A stretch of 64,000 nt of DNA from VAZQ01 sp963702695. GTDB taxonomy: Bacteria > Pseudomonadota > Alphaproteobacteria > Rhizobiales > Xanthobacteraceae. The notes beneath the pieces are model-generated. The model worked only from the letters and a program-made list of their open reading frames with translations. It was not told where the DNA came from and ran no database searches. The stretch spans positions 62,001 to 126,000 of the forward strand of contig CAVPDS010000013.1 in NCBI GenBank assembly GCA_963702695.1, written 5' to 3'. Position numbers and translations under genes: made by a program. This document shows positions 45,662 to 54,130 of this stretch, piece by piece; the first letter of the stretch is position 1, and every line of letters starts with the position of its first letter.

Positions 45662-46003
45662 CTAGAAGCGGCGGTAGACGCGCCGAAAGACGCGGCGGAA
45701 GCCCCGGAGATAGGCAACGCTCTGCATCGGGCGCCCCTCGGCCGCGGCCGCACCCAGGTTCTCGACCGCGGAGTCCTCTCCGATGATGTTGTTCAGCGCA
45801 GGATTGCTGGACTTCAGTTTCGCCGTCGCCTCGGGGGCGCTGTGCGCGTCGGACTGCTTCATACCCAACACGAAGGCTGCTCCAAAGCCGACACCAACGC
45901 TCTTCAGCCGATCGAGCAGGCCGCGGCGCGAAAGCTTGCTGTCGCTCAGCTCTTTGGCGATGCGCGCGATGTCTTGCTGTTTCTTCTCCGAGTCGTCGTT
46001 CAT
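45662..46003 (-). CDS. candidate cyclophane RiPP precursor with Tat signal
   Basis: 113 aa from ATG 46003, with CGGAG 8-10 bases upstream. Hydrophilic N-terminus, then a twin-arginine signal (SDSKLSRRGLLDRLK and a VGVGFGAAFVLG helix, residues 19-47), a possible cut after DAHS, a Gly/Ala/Asn-rich linker, and a C-terminal tail YLRGFRRVFRRVYRRF (98-113). Aromatics fall every four residues (Y98, F102, F106, Y110), each followed by X-Arg, the aromatic-X-X pattern modified by triceptide-type maturases. The maturase gene follows in the same direction. The precursor role is inferred from size, motif and position. Confidence 0.8.
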   Translation of the reverse strand: MNDDSEKKQQDIARIAKELSDSKLSRRGLLDRLKSVGVGFGAAFVLGMKQSDAHSAPEATAKLKSSNPALNNIIGEDSAVENLGAAAAEGRPMQSVAYLRGFRRVFRRVYRRF

Positions 46004-46545
46004 TCTGGAACTCCGGTGGTTGGAAAGGACGGTCCGGTACAGCTTGCTTCCGAGGTCGAGATTCCACGACGAGACGCAAACTGAAGTGAAACGGATAGCA
46101 GTTTTTTGGATAGCTAGGAAGCCCGGACGATAGTTGTCCCTGCGGCCTCGCAGGCGGACCGGTATCCACCATTGCGGCGTGCCGCATGTCCAACTGCTTC
46201 CGCTGCGAGTCGTGGTCCGAGCCCTCCATCTGCCAACTGTCGTCCGGCTCAAGCCAGTAGCGGCGGGCGAGGCGAGACCTAACACGACGTCCGAAAAATG
46301 GGCCCTGGGCTGCCGATCTCGTGGGTCCGCCTCCCTGCAAGTTATCGAGCCAAGCGGATGAGGCGCGGACTTCGCGAATCCGGGCTTTCGACCCGAATAG
46401 GACCCCAATGAGCTGGACGCGTGAACCGTGACCACCTCCTGCGAATGTGCTAAGTCGCTGCACTTCACCAACACTCGCAAGTTTCACCTAGGGGCGCTCG
46501 TTGCAAGTTCAGGTGTAGAACCTGTCACCGATAAGGGAGGCTACA
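46004..46545. other. divergent intergenic region between precursor and ThDP genes
   Basis: About 540 bp between two divergent starts, which should hold both promoters. A TTTTTTGGATAG tract lies near 46103-46114. No intact gene, clear palindrome or RNA was recognised. Open frames here are extensions of the precursor frame without homology. Confidence 0.4.
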
Positions 46546-48492
46546 ATGCGCAAGGCTCGCAGCGATTCCAAACTTAGCCGGCGTGGCCTGCTGAAAGGAG
46601 CCGGCCTTGCCGGCGCGGCCGCTGTCGGTGCGCCGCTGGCCGCCAAAGCGCAGACGCCGGGGCAGCCCGATGGGCCACCGCGCCAAGTCGGCCCCGTGAC
46701 GCCGGGACCCAATCCGCGCATGGAGCAGGGCGTGCCGCCGGAAATGCCCATTCTGCAGGGCTCCGCCAGTTCTGATTACATGGTCGATGTGATCCAGAGT
46801 CTTGGCATCACCCAGATCGCCGCCAATCCAGGCACGAGCTTTCGGGGGCTGCACGAATCGCTGATCAATTATTCGACCCTCGAATGGCACACTTGCACGC
46901 ACGAGGAAGCTTCGGTCGCAATGGCGCACGGCTACGCCAAGATCGAGGGCAAGCCGATGCTCGTTCTTGCGCACGGCACCGTCGGCCTGCAGCACGCCTC
47001 CATGGCGATCTATAATGCGTACTGCGATCGCGTTCCGGTTTACATCATGGCCGGCAATACGTTCGACGCGACGAAGCGCGGGAGCGCTGCGGTCTGGGTC
47101 CATTCGGTGCAGGATGCGGCTGCGCTGGTGCGCGATTTCGTCAAGTGGGACGATGCGCCGATGTCGCTCGGGCATTTCGCGGACTCGGCCGTGCGCGCCT
47201 ACAAGATCAGCATGACGCCGCCCATGGCGCCGACCCTGCTGATCCTCGATAGCGAAATGCAGGACGAGCCGCTGCCTCCTCACGGCAAGCCTCCCATTCC
47301 CAAGCTGTCGCGCATGGCGCCGGTCGCCGGCGACCAGAATGCGCTGGCAGAGCTCGCCCAGATGCTCGTCAACGCGCAAAATCCGGTGATCGTCGCCGAT
47401 CGCAACACGCGCACGCAGGCGGGCATCGACCGGCTGGTCGAGTTCGCCGAAGCCCTGCATGTGCCGGTCGTCGACCGTGGCAGTCGCATGAACTTTCCGA
47501 CGCGGCATCGCTACAACATGAGCGAGCGCGGGCGAGGATTGATTGCCGGCGCCGATCTGATTCTCGGCCTCGAACTGACCGACCCCTACAATACGACGCA
47601 CGCGTTTCACGACAATATCGAGAGCTGGTCGAAGTCCACCATCAAGAAGGACGCCAAGCTCGTCAGCATCAGTTCGGCTGACCTGTTCAGCCATGCGAAC
47701 TATCAGGATTTCATGCGCTACCAGCCGGTGGACCTGTCCATCCCGGCCGATTCCGAAGCGTCGCTGCCCTATCTGACAGAAGCGGTGCGCAAGTGCATGA
47801 ACGCCGACATGAAGGCGAAGTTCGAGGCGCGCGGCGAAAAGCTCGCAGCCGCGCACAAGCAGGCGCTGCAACACGCGCGAGAGGAGGCGCTCTTCGCGTG
47901 GGATGCAAGCCCGGTCGCAACCGGCCGGCTCTGCGCCGAGATCTTTGAGGCGGTCCGAAACGAGGACTGGTCACTGGCCTCGACGACGGGCAATTTCCTC
48001 AGCGGCTGGCCGCAACGCTTGTGGGACATGAGCAAGCATTACCACAACACCGGCGCCGCCGGAGGCTCAGGCATCGGCTATTGCGCTCCGGCAGCGGCGG
48101 GCGCAGCGGTCGCAAACAAGAAGCACGGCCGCATCACCATATCGATCAATCCCGACGGGGATCTCATGTATTCGCCCGGCATCCTTTGGACGGCGGCCAA
48201 CAGCCGCTTGCCGATCCTCTATGTCATGCACAACAATCGCGCCTATCATCAGGAGATCATGGGCATCCAGCGCATGGCAAACCGCCGCCAGCGTGGGATC
48301 GACCGCACTCATATCGGCGTGACCTTGCGTGATCCCTTCATCGATTACGCCACCATGGCGAAAGGTCTCGGCATCGCGTCGTTCGGGCCGATCACCGATC
48401 CGAAGGATCTTGGACCGACCCTTAAAAAGGCGGTCGAGATCGTCAAGGCCGGCGAGCCCGTGCTGGTCGATGTCGTCACACAGGGACGTTAA
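46546..48492 (+). CDS. Tat-exported thiamine-diphosphate-dependent enzyme (acetolactate synthase/benzoylformate decarboxylase-like)
   Basis: 648 aa with AGGGAGG upstream of the ATG. The N-terminus is a Tat signal (SDSKLSRRGLLKGAGLAGAA through PLAAKAQ). Three ThDP-enzyme domains follow: PYR domain with the activating Glu in HEEASVAMAHGYA, a central domain (NALAELAQMLVNAQNPVIVA), and the PP domain with the cofactor motif NPDGDLMYSPG ... HNNRAY. All cofactor residues appear present. An exported ThDP enzyme is unusual; folded export by Tat would let it load cofactor in the cytoplasm. A cytochrome c gene follows after 9 bp. The substrate is unknown. Confidence 0.9.
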   Translation: MRKARSDSKLSRRGLLKGAGLAGAAAVGAPLAAKAQTPGQPDGPPRQVGPVTPGPNPRMEQGVPPEMPILQGSASSDYMVDVIQSLGITQIAANPGTSFRGLHESLINYSTLEWHTCTHEEASVAMAHGYAKIEGKPMLVLAHGTVGLQHASMAIYNAYCDRVPVYIMAGNTFDATKRGSAAVWVHSVQDAAALVRDFVKWDDAPMSLGHFADSAVRAYKISMTPPMAPTLLILDSEMQDEPLPPHGKPPIPKLSRMAPVAGDQNALAELAQMLVNAQNPVIVADRNTRTQAGIDRLVEFAEALHVPVVDRGSRMNFPTRHRYNMSERGRGLIAGADLILGLELTDPYNTTHAFHDNIESWSKSTIKKDAKLVSISSADLFSHANYQDFMRYQPVDLSIPADSEASLPYLTEAVRKCMNADMKAKFEARGEKLAAAHKQALQHAREEALFAWDASPVATGRLCAEIFEAVRNEDWSLASTTGNFLSGWPQRLWDMSKHYHNTGAAGGSGIGYCAPAAAGAAVANKKHGRITISINPDGDLMYSPGILWTAANSRLPILYVMHNNRAYHQEIMGIQRMANRRQRGIDRTHIGVTLRDPFIDYATMAKGLGIASFGPITDPKDLGPTLKKAVEIVKAGEPVLVDVVTQGR

Positions 48493-48501
48493 GGCACAAT
48501 C

Positions 48502-48849
48502 ATGCGAATGATGATCTTATCGATCGCTCTCATCGGCTCCTGCGGGCTCGCGTCGGCGCAATCACCGGCGCCGGCCGGCGATGCGGCCAAAGGCCAGAAG
48601 CTGTACATGGCCGACGGCTGCTACCAGTGTCACGGGACGGTCGGGCAGGGCTCGCGCGGCACCGGTCCGAGGCTCGCGCCGAACCCGATACCCTACGAAG
48701 GCTTCGCGGCGCAGGTTCGCAAACCAGCCAACGTCATGCCTCCCTATACCGCGTTGGTGTTGAGCGACGCGCAACTCGCTGATGTCTACGCTTACGTGAG
48801 CAGCCTTCCGGGACCGGCGAAAGCCGACAGCGTGACGATCCTGCACTGA
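48502..48849 (+). CDS. class I c-type cytochrome
   Basis: 115 aa. Signal peptide ending ASAQS, then haem motif CYQCH (one haem c) with KGQKLYMADGCYQCHGTVGQ, and the axial Met probably in NVMPPYTALVLSDAQLADVY. Typical small periplasmic electron carrier. The 9-bp gap after the ThDP gene shows cotranscription and suggests it accepts electrons from that enzyme (inferred). No oxidase gene is near. Confidence 0.92.
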   Translation: MRMMILSIALIGSCGLASAQSPAPAGDAAKGQKLYMADGCYQCHGTVGQGSRGTGPRLAPNPIPYEGFAAQVRKPANVMPPYTALVLSDAQLADVYAYVSSLPGPAKADSVTILH

Positions 48850-48993
48850 TTAAAGGCCCGACCCGGACGAGGTGATCGGCTTCAGAAGAGTCCGGTCATC
48901 GGGGTCAAAGCGGGCATGGCTGGCGCGCGGCCGAAACGATGCCTTTGATCCAACGGACGTGGCCGCCGTTAGACCGCCTCGCGGCAGGCAATT

Positions 48994-49986
48994 TCATGCA
49001 CGGCTCTTCCGCACGGTTCGCAGCACGTCCGGATTTACCACATTGATGGGCGCATCGGCCGCGTAGGCTGTGATCTGGTCGAAGATATCGGTGAACTGGA
49101 CTTCGTATTCGTCGCGCGACACGTAGCCGATGTGCGGCGTGCACACGACATTGGCCATGTTAAGGAGCGGATGGCTGGTGTCGCGCAACGGCTCGTCCTC
49201 GTACACGTCGATTGCCGCCATCCCGGGCCGCCCCGCGCGCAACGCATTCACCAGTGCGCCGGGCTCGATCAGCGGCGCGCGGCTGGTATTGACGAGAAGC
49301 GCCGTCGGCTTCATCCGCGCGAGATCGGTCGCGGTGACCACGTGGCGCGTGGCATCGACCAGCCGCATGTGCAATGAAATGACATCGCATTGCTCAAAGA
49401 ACGCAGCCTTGCTGCCGGCCGTTGCGTATCCATCGGCCCGCGCCTGCGCGAGCGCTGCCTCGCGCGCCCAGATGAGGACATTCATTCCGAATGACCGGCC
49501 ATAACCGGCCACCACGCTTCCGATCCGGCCGTAGCCATAGATTCCAATCGTTTTGTCCCGCAGCGTTGAGCCGACGCCGATCTGCCACTGGCCCGCTTTC
49601 AGTGCCGACATCTGCTGCGGAATCTGTCGCATCGCCGATATCACAAGACCCCACGTTAGCTCTGCCGCGGCGTATGACGGCGTGCCAAGATGCTGGCTTG
49701 ATGACACGATCACGCCCTGCCGGGTGCAGGCATCAAGGTCAATGTGCGGATAGACGCTGCGTTGGCTGATGAGCCTTAAATTTGGCAGGCGTTCGAGTAA
49801 GGGCGCCAGGATTTTCGTGCGCTCCCGAATCAACACGAGGACTTCGGTATCCCGTAGACGCGTGGCAAGCAGGTCCACATCCTGAACATGGTCGTTCCAA
49901 ACCGTAACGGCGTGGCCATCGAGCTTGCCAAAACACGGAAGGGTGCGCAGCGTGTCGAAATAGTCGTCTAGGATAGCAATATTCAT
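48994..49986 (-). CDS. D-2-hydroxyacid dehydrogenase, NAD-dependent
   Basis: 330 aa from ATG 49986 (GAAGG upstream; a TTG 15 bases earlier is less likely). Rossmann motif IGIYGYGRIGSVVAGYG, then the catalytic triad of the family: Arg in VNTSRAPLIE, Glu in DVYEDEPLRD, His in CTPHIGYVS. It should reduce a 2-keto acid or oxidise a D-2-hydroxy acid with NAD(P). The substrate cannot be told; phosphoglycerate-type members are usually longer. Convergent with the cytochrome c gene. Confidence 0.9.
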   Translation of the reverse strand: MNIAILDDYFDTLRTLPCFGKLDGHAVTVWNDHVQDVDLLATRLRDTEVLVLIRERTKILAPLLERLPNLRLISQRSVYPHIDLDACTRQGVIVSSSQHLGTPSYAAAELTWGLVISAMRQIPQQMSALKAGQWQIGVGSTLRDKTIGIYGYGRIGSVVAGYGRSFGMNVLIWAREAALAQARADGYATAGSKAAFFEQCDVISLHMRLVDATRHVVTATDLARMKPTALLVNTSRAPLIEPGALVNALRAGRPGMAAIDVYEDEPLRDTSHPLLNMANVVCTPHIGYVSRDEYEVQFTDIFDQITAYAADAPINVVNPDVLRTVRKSRA

Positions 49987-50340
49987 GAACCGAGCCTTCA
50001 ACCGAATGGGCCTGGGTGCCGCTATATTGCAATATATCTAGACGGGCCACGCGCCGGCGGCGAATACCCGTGTCGCGAACTGGACCTTGTCGCAGGAAGA
50101 GCAAGCGAAAATCGTGGGCCGAATGGCGCGAGAGGAAGTCGTCGAGTTTTGCTGCCGTAGTGCGATGAGGCAGGTTTCAATCGCCGACCGCCACGGAGCC
50201 AGGCTCCCGAAGGTCACCAGCGTAACGGCGACCTTGGCAAAATTAGAGTGTTATTTTCGCCACATTCTGCCGAATTTTGCTAGGCGTTCCAGCTTTTACC
50301 ATCGAGATGTGCGGTTCAGAGACGTATATTGGGGCGCAGG

Positions 50341-50397
50341 TCAGGTGGGACCTTAATACTCAGGTGGGACCTGAATACTCAGGTGGGACCTGAATAC
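50341..50397. repeat. three tandem 19-bp palindromic units upstream of an outer-membrane gene
   Basis: The unit TCAGGTGGGACCTGAATAC is repeated three times with no spacer (the first copy differs by one base). Each unit holds the palindrome TCAGGT-GGG-ACCTGA. It ends 17 bp before the start codon. Possible operator array or RNA hairpins in the leader. The rest of 49987-50340 shows no gene. Confidence 0.85.
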
Positions 50398-50414
50398 ATT
50401 GGAGGGGTTGTAAA

Positions 50415-51164
50415 ATGAAAAAGTGGCTTTTGCTGTCAACTGCCGCGCTTGCGGTGATTGGACTGTCAAGCGTCGGCCAGGCGGCTGATATGCCGGTGAA
50501 GGCTCTGCCGCCTCCGCCGCCTCCGCCGTTTAGCTGGACCGGCTTATACCTAGGAGGCAACATCGGAGCGGCGTGGGGTGAGCGGAACATCACCGATCTC
50601 ACGCGCGGTTTGGGCTTTGCCCAGAGCAGCAACGGGCGGTTCATCGGTGGTGGCCAGATCGGCTATAACTATCAGGTCAACAACTTCGTCTTCGGCGTCG
50701 AGGGGGACATCGACGGAATTTCGAGCAACAATGGTAACGGCACCGGAATTATCGTCCCTGGTGTTGGAACAATCGTGGCAAGTTCCAACAGTACCTGGAT
50801 TTCCACTGTCGCGGCGCAATTCGGCATCGCCAATGACCACTGGCTCTTCTACGGCAAGGCCGGCGGCGGCTGGGTTGGCACCAGCAATGTCACCGTCACC
50901 AACCTGACGACGGGCAACTCCATTATCGGGGCCAATGGCCACACGAACACTGGGTTCCTCGCCGGGGTGGGCGTTGAATACGCCATCACCAACAATTGGA
51001 CGGTGAAGGCCGAGTACGACTATCTCGGGATCAGCCGGCGGAACTTCATTGTGCCGGTTGGTTCTCCTTTCTTGGTCGGCGACAACTTTACGAGCGGCGG
51101 TCGCAACGTCCAAATGGTGAAGGTGGGATTCAACTACCTGTTCAACGCAGGCGCCAGATACTGA
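50415..51164 (+). CDS. Omp25/31-like outer-membrane beta-barrel protein
   Basis: 249 aa with GGAGGGG before the ATG. Signal peptide (KKWLLLSTAALAVIGLSSVG, then QAADMP), a Pro-rich linker (ALPPPPPPPF), then an eight-strand barrel: FSWTGLYLGGNIGAAWGERN, GRFIGGGQIGYNYQVNNFVF, GVEGDID, FGIANDHWLFYGKAGGGWVG, and a C-terminal strand VQMVKVGFNYLFNAGARY. This is the rhizobial Omp25/31-type build. It is preceded by a tandem palindrome array and followed by a strong hairpin, so it is a single-gene transcript. Confidence 0.9.
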   Translation: MKKWLLLSTAALAVIGLSSVGQAADMPVKALPPPPPPPFSWTGLYLGGNIGAAWGERNITDLTRGLGFAQSSNGRFIGGGQIGYNYQVNNFVFGVEGDIDGISSNNGNGTGIIVPGVGTIVASSNSTWISTVAAQFGIANDHWLFYGKAGGGWVGTSNVTVTNLTTGNSIIGANGHTNTGFLAGVGVEYAITNNWTVKAEYDYLGISRRNFIVPVGSPFLVGDNFTSGGRNVQMVKVGFNYLFNAGARY

Positions 51165-51204
51165 TCGGTGAAGCTTCAGTCTGACTTGACTTGTCTCCAA
51201 GAGA

Positions 51205-51234
51205 CGAGAGCCGCTTGCCCACGAGCGGCTCTCG
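51205..51234 (+). terminator. hairpin terminator after the Omp25-like gene
   Basis: A perfect 11-bp stem CGAGAGCCGCT/AGCGGCTCTCG with an 8-base loop, 41 bp after the stop codon. The following bases (CTCTCCATTT) are only weakly T-rich. Confidence 0.7.
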
Positions 51235-51514
51235 CTCTCCATTTAGGAAAATCGGCGAGGGGCCGAATCGGAAATCCGGTGAAGCACGAAGCCTCGGTAG
51301 CGGCCCGAAGAAATGGCGCGCCATATTATATGCCGCTGCGCTTGGTTCACTTCGGCACGTTCGACGCCCCAACCATTGCCCAACCCCTCCAGGAATTCGC
51401 CGGGCGCTCCTCTTTGCGTGGGGGGAATCACCGCGCCAAAAGGAACCTATGCTCGCGCGGCCGATAGCCCGGCGGCGCTGGTGGTGCCCCTTGAGCAAGC
51501 AGCCCGGATCGACT

Positions 51515-51611
51515 GTAGCCCGGATGAGCGAAGCGATATCCGGGACTGAGCCTGTTTTGAAGTCTGAGCCTGTTTTGGCAACCCGCATGTCGCTGCGCTC
51601 ATGCGGGCTAC
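51515..51611. repeat. REP-like inverted repeat (GTAGCCCG...CGGGCTAC)
   Basis: Imperfect 30-bp arms GTAGCCCGGATGAGCG... and its inverse surround a short direct duplication of TGAGCCTGTTTTG. This GTAGCCCGGATGAGCG type is a common Bradyrhizobium repeat. On the minus strand it follows directly on what looks like a signal peptide (MRMTAFALALSAVLAATVA, 51662-51606), which has no mature domain, so a small secreted-protein gene may have been cut. The rest of 51235-51765 has no gene. Confidence 0.7.
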
Positions 51612-51765
51612 GGTCGCTGCGAGGACGGCGCTGAGGGCCAAAGCGAAAGCTGTCATCCGCATGAAATTGCTCTCCTACATGCGCTCTATGTCTCTTGGGT
51701 AGCGTCTCAGTTTCGCCAAGCGCCGGCCCGGCAACTTCCCGGGTCAACGCAGGAGCGATGGAATC

Positions 51766-52401
51766 CTAATCCGTCTCGTATCTGATCGTCGATTTCACGA
51801 TCCTCGCTTTGCCGGCCCGATCGAAGCGGAGGACGACCGTGCGCGTCGCCGTGATCGAAGCGCCTTCTCCGTCGATCATAGTGTCAATGGTCACCACGAG
51901 CGAGCCATCGTTCTTCCACTCGCTCGCTTCCTTCCAGTTAATATTGGCGTAATGCGGAAATTTTTTGCCGTGAAATTTCTTATCGTGCTTGAGCTTCTCC
52001 GGGATGCTCGCCGCGGGCAGGTCAAGCTCGATCTTCCGAAACGTATCTGCGTTTCGAAAATAAAAATCCACGATCTGAGCCGGATGTCCCAACCTTGTCA
52101 TCAAGGCGAACCGCTTCGAATCGGGCGCCCAGAGCACGTGCCAATAAGTCTGGCTCGAACCTTCCTCGCCGATCCGCTGCAACTTTTTCCCGGATTTCCT
52201 GTCGATCAGGTCGATGGTGTGCAGGTCCTCTCCGTAGGATGTGAGAAAGGCAAATTCCCCATCCGGTGAGGGCCATTCGCTGTCTTTTGCCGTATCGACC
52301 ACGGATGCACTCGGCGAAGCAATCGGTCCCTGGGCGCAGGCCGTCGCCGCAAACGCGGCCAAGCTGGCCAAGCAGAGCAATAGCCGAATGACTATCTGCA
52401 T
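51766..52401 (-). CDS. exported protein of unknown function
   Basis: 211 aa. Signal peptide IVIRLLLCLASLAAFAATAC ending near ACAQG, then a beta-rich domain: PSPDGEFAFLTSYGEDLHTI, WHVLWAPDSKRFALMTRLGH, and VVTIDTMIDGEGASITATRT. The PDGEFAF and APDSKRFA pieces look like beta-propeller-type (WD40/TolB-like) blades. No catalytic motif. Periplasmic. The function is unknown and it has no linked neighbour; an IS630 copy lies 88 bp upstream. Confidence 0.75.
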   Translation of the reverse strand: MQIVIRLLLCLASLAAFAATACAQGPIASPSASVVDTAKDSEWPSPDGEFAFLTSYGEDLHTIDLIDRKSGKKLQRIGEEGSSQTYWHVLWAPDSKRFALMTRLGHPAQIVDFYFRNADTFRKIELDLPAASIPEKLKHDKKFHGKKFPHYANINWKEASEWKNDGSLVVTIDTMIDGEGASITATRTVVLRFDRAGKARIVKSTIRYETD

Positions 52402-52547
52402 TTGCGTCGCTCCTCTGAGACCCTGCCGCGGGCCTTGAAGGTCTCTGCAAGATCTTTTCCGGCATATCTGCCCGATTAAATCGCGGTCCTAGTGTCCTGA
52501 TCGACAAATCATTTACATTCTCGCGACTGTGACGCAAGGAGGCGGGA

Positions 52548-52925
52548 ATGGCGAAGGGTCGTGCGGTGGCGATCGTACTGGAAGCCGGTGAGAAGAGCGA
52601 ATTGACGGCTCTGACGCGCAAGCACGGCGCGCCGCAGGCATTGGCGGAGCGGGCGCGCATCGTTCTGGCTGCGGCCGCGGGGCTCAACAACAAAGAGATC
52701 GCAGGCAAGGTGGGTGTCTGTGCCGCAACTGCCGGCACATGGCGCAATCGCTTCGCGGAGAGCCGGATGGACGGTCTCTACGACGAGCCGCGTCCTGGTG
52801 CGCCGCGCGCGATCGGCGACGATGAGATCGCGACCACAATCCGCAAGACGCTGGAAACGCGTCCGAAAGGCGCGACGCATTGGAGCTTGAGGAGCATGGC
52901 TAAGGTTGCGTTAGCTAAGACTTAA
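52548..52925 (+). pseudogene. IS630-family transposase, N-terminal half only
   Basis: Begins MAKGRAVAIVLEAGEKSELT and keeps the helix-turn-helix region (HGAPQALAERARIVLAAAAG, NNKEIAGKVGVCAATAGTWR) that binds the element ends. After THWSLRSMAK it runs into the nested element and stops at 52923-52925. The catalytic half is lost here but kept in copy A. A short C-terminal remnant of the same transposase reappears at 54134-54270. Confidence 0.88.
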
Positions 52926-54130
52926 TCTTGCAGTGGTGTCCTGGCCCCCTGGCACAACGATAGCCGAGGCGGGGCGCGGAGCGGTCGGGGTGGCGAAGCG
53001 CCCCGCCTCGGCGGATTGGAGACCACCACCATGACCACCGAACAGAAGATCATCCGCGCCAAAGTCGGACTGCTGGAGCTGGCCAAACAACTGGGCAACG
53101 TGAGCCAGGCCTGCAAGATGATGGGCTACAGTCGCGATAGCTTCTACCGCTTCAAGGAGCTCTACGACAAAGGCGGCGAACTGGCGCTGACCGAGATCAG
53201 CCGCAAGAAGCCGGTGCTGAAGAACCGCGTACCGCAGGATGTCGAAGACGCCATCGTTGCGTTGGCGGTCGAGCAGCCGGCCTTCGGGCAGGTCCGCATC
53301 GCCAACGAATTGCGCAAGCGCGGGCTGACGGTATCACCGGCTGGCGTGCGCTGCGTGTGGTTGCGCCACGATCTGGAGACCATGAACAAGCGGCTCAAAG
53401 CGCTGGAAGCCAAGAGCGCCCAGGAGGGCCTGGTGCTGACCGAGGCGCAGGTCGTCGCGCTGGAGAAAGCCAAGACCGAGAAGGAGACGCACGGCGAATT
53501 CGAGAGCGAGCACCCGGGCTATTGCGGCGCCCAGGATACGTTCTATGTCGGCAACATGAAGGGGGTCGGGCGCATCTACCAGCAGACCTTCATCGACACC
53601 TACAGCAAGGTCGTTTGCGCCAAGCTTTACGATCGCAAGACGCCGATCACGGCGGCCGACCTCGTCAATGACCACGTGATCCCATTGTTCGAGAGCCACG
53701 ACGTGAAGCTCACGCGGATATTGACCGACCGCGGCAGCGAATACTGCGGCAATCCCGAACGGCACGAGTATGAACTCTATCTCGCGGTCGAGGACATCGA
53801 TCACACCCGCACCAAGACCAAGAGCCCGCAAACCAACGGCATCTGCGAGCGCTTCCACAAGACCGTGCTGAACGAGTTCTACCGTGTCGCGTTCCGCAAG
53901 AAGGTGTATCATGCGATCGACGAGCTGCAGGCCGATCTCGATGCATGGGTCTGTGAATACAACGAAGCACGACCTCATCAGGGACGTTGGTGCTTTGGCA
54001 AGACACCGATGCAAACCTTCCTTGATGCATTGCCAATGACAAAGGAGAAAATGATCGCCGCCTGACGACATCGGACATCAAAACCCGATCGCTCAACCAG
54101 GTGCCGTCTGTCAGATCGAGTTCCGGCTAA
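52911..54130 (+). mobile_element. IS481-type insertion element nested in IS630 copy B
   Basis: Imperfect inverted ends: left begins TTAGCTAAGACTTAATCT near 52911; the right end read on the minus strand begins TTAGCCGGAACTCGATCT near 54130. The interior carries one full transposase gene. Exact ends are uncertain by a few bases and no clean target duplication is visible because the host element lost sequence. Confidence 0.75.
53031..54065 (+). CDS. IS481-family transposase
   Basis: 344 aa from ATG 53031, with GGAG 9 bases upstream. N-terminal helix-turn-helix (ELAKQLGNVSQACKMMGYSR), a helical linker, and an rve-type DDE core: VGRIYQQTFIDTYSKVVCAK (first Asp), ILTDRGSEYCGNPERHEYE (second Asp), QTNGICERFHKTVLNEFY (Glu), then NEARPHQGRWCFGKTP. 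The frame is intact and all three acidic residues are present, so it may be active. It is the only intact transposase in the window. Confidence 0.93.
   Translation: MTTEQKIIRAKVGLLELAKQLGNVSQACKMMGYSRDSFYRFKELYDKGGELALTEISRKKPVLKNRVPQDVEDAIVALAVEQPAFGQVRIANELRKRGLTVSPAGVRCVWLRHDLETMNKRLKALEAKSAQEGLVLTEAQVVALEKAKTEKETHGEFESEHPGYCGAQDTFYVGNMKGVGRIYQQTFIDTYSKVVCAKLYDRKTPITAADLVNDHVIPLFESHDVKLTRILTDRGSEYCGNPERHEYELYLAVEDIDHTRTKTKSPQTNGICERFHKTVLNEFYRVAFRKKVYHAIDELQADLDAWVCEYNEARPHQGRWCFGKTPMQTFLDALPMTKEKMIAA

Noticed and set aside
50341..50397. CRISPR-like array
   Set aside because: The repeats abut without spacers and there are only three; no cas genes are near.
34409..52488. Composite transposon formed by the two same-direction IS630 copies
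   Set aside because: The segment between them includes ordinary chromosomal genes (ycjX/ycjF, thioesterase, cold-shock protein), and both copies are deletion derivatives; no target duplication surrounds the whole region.
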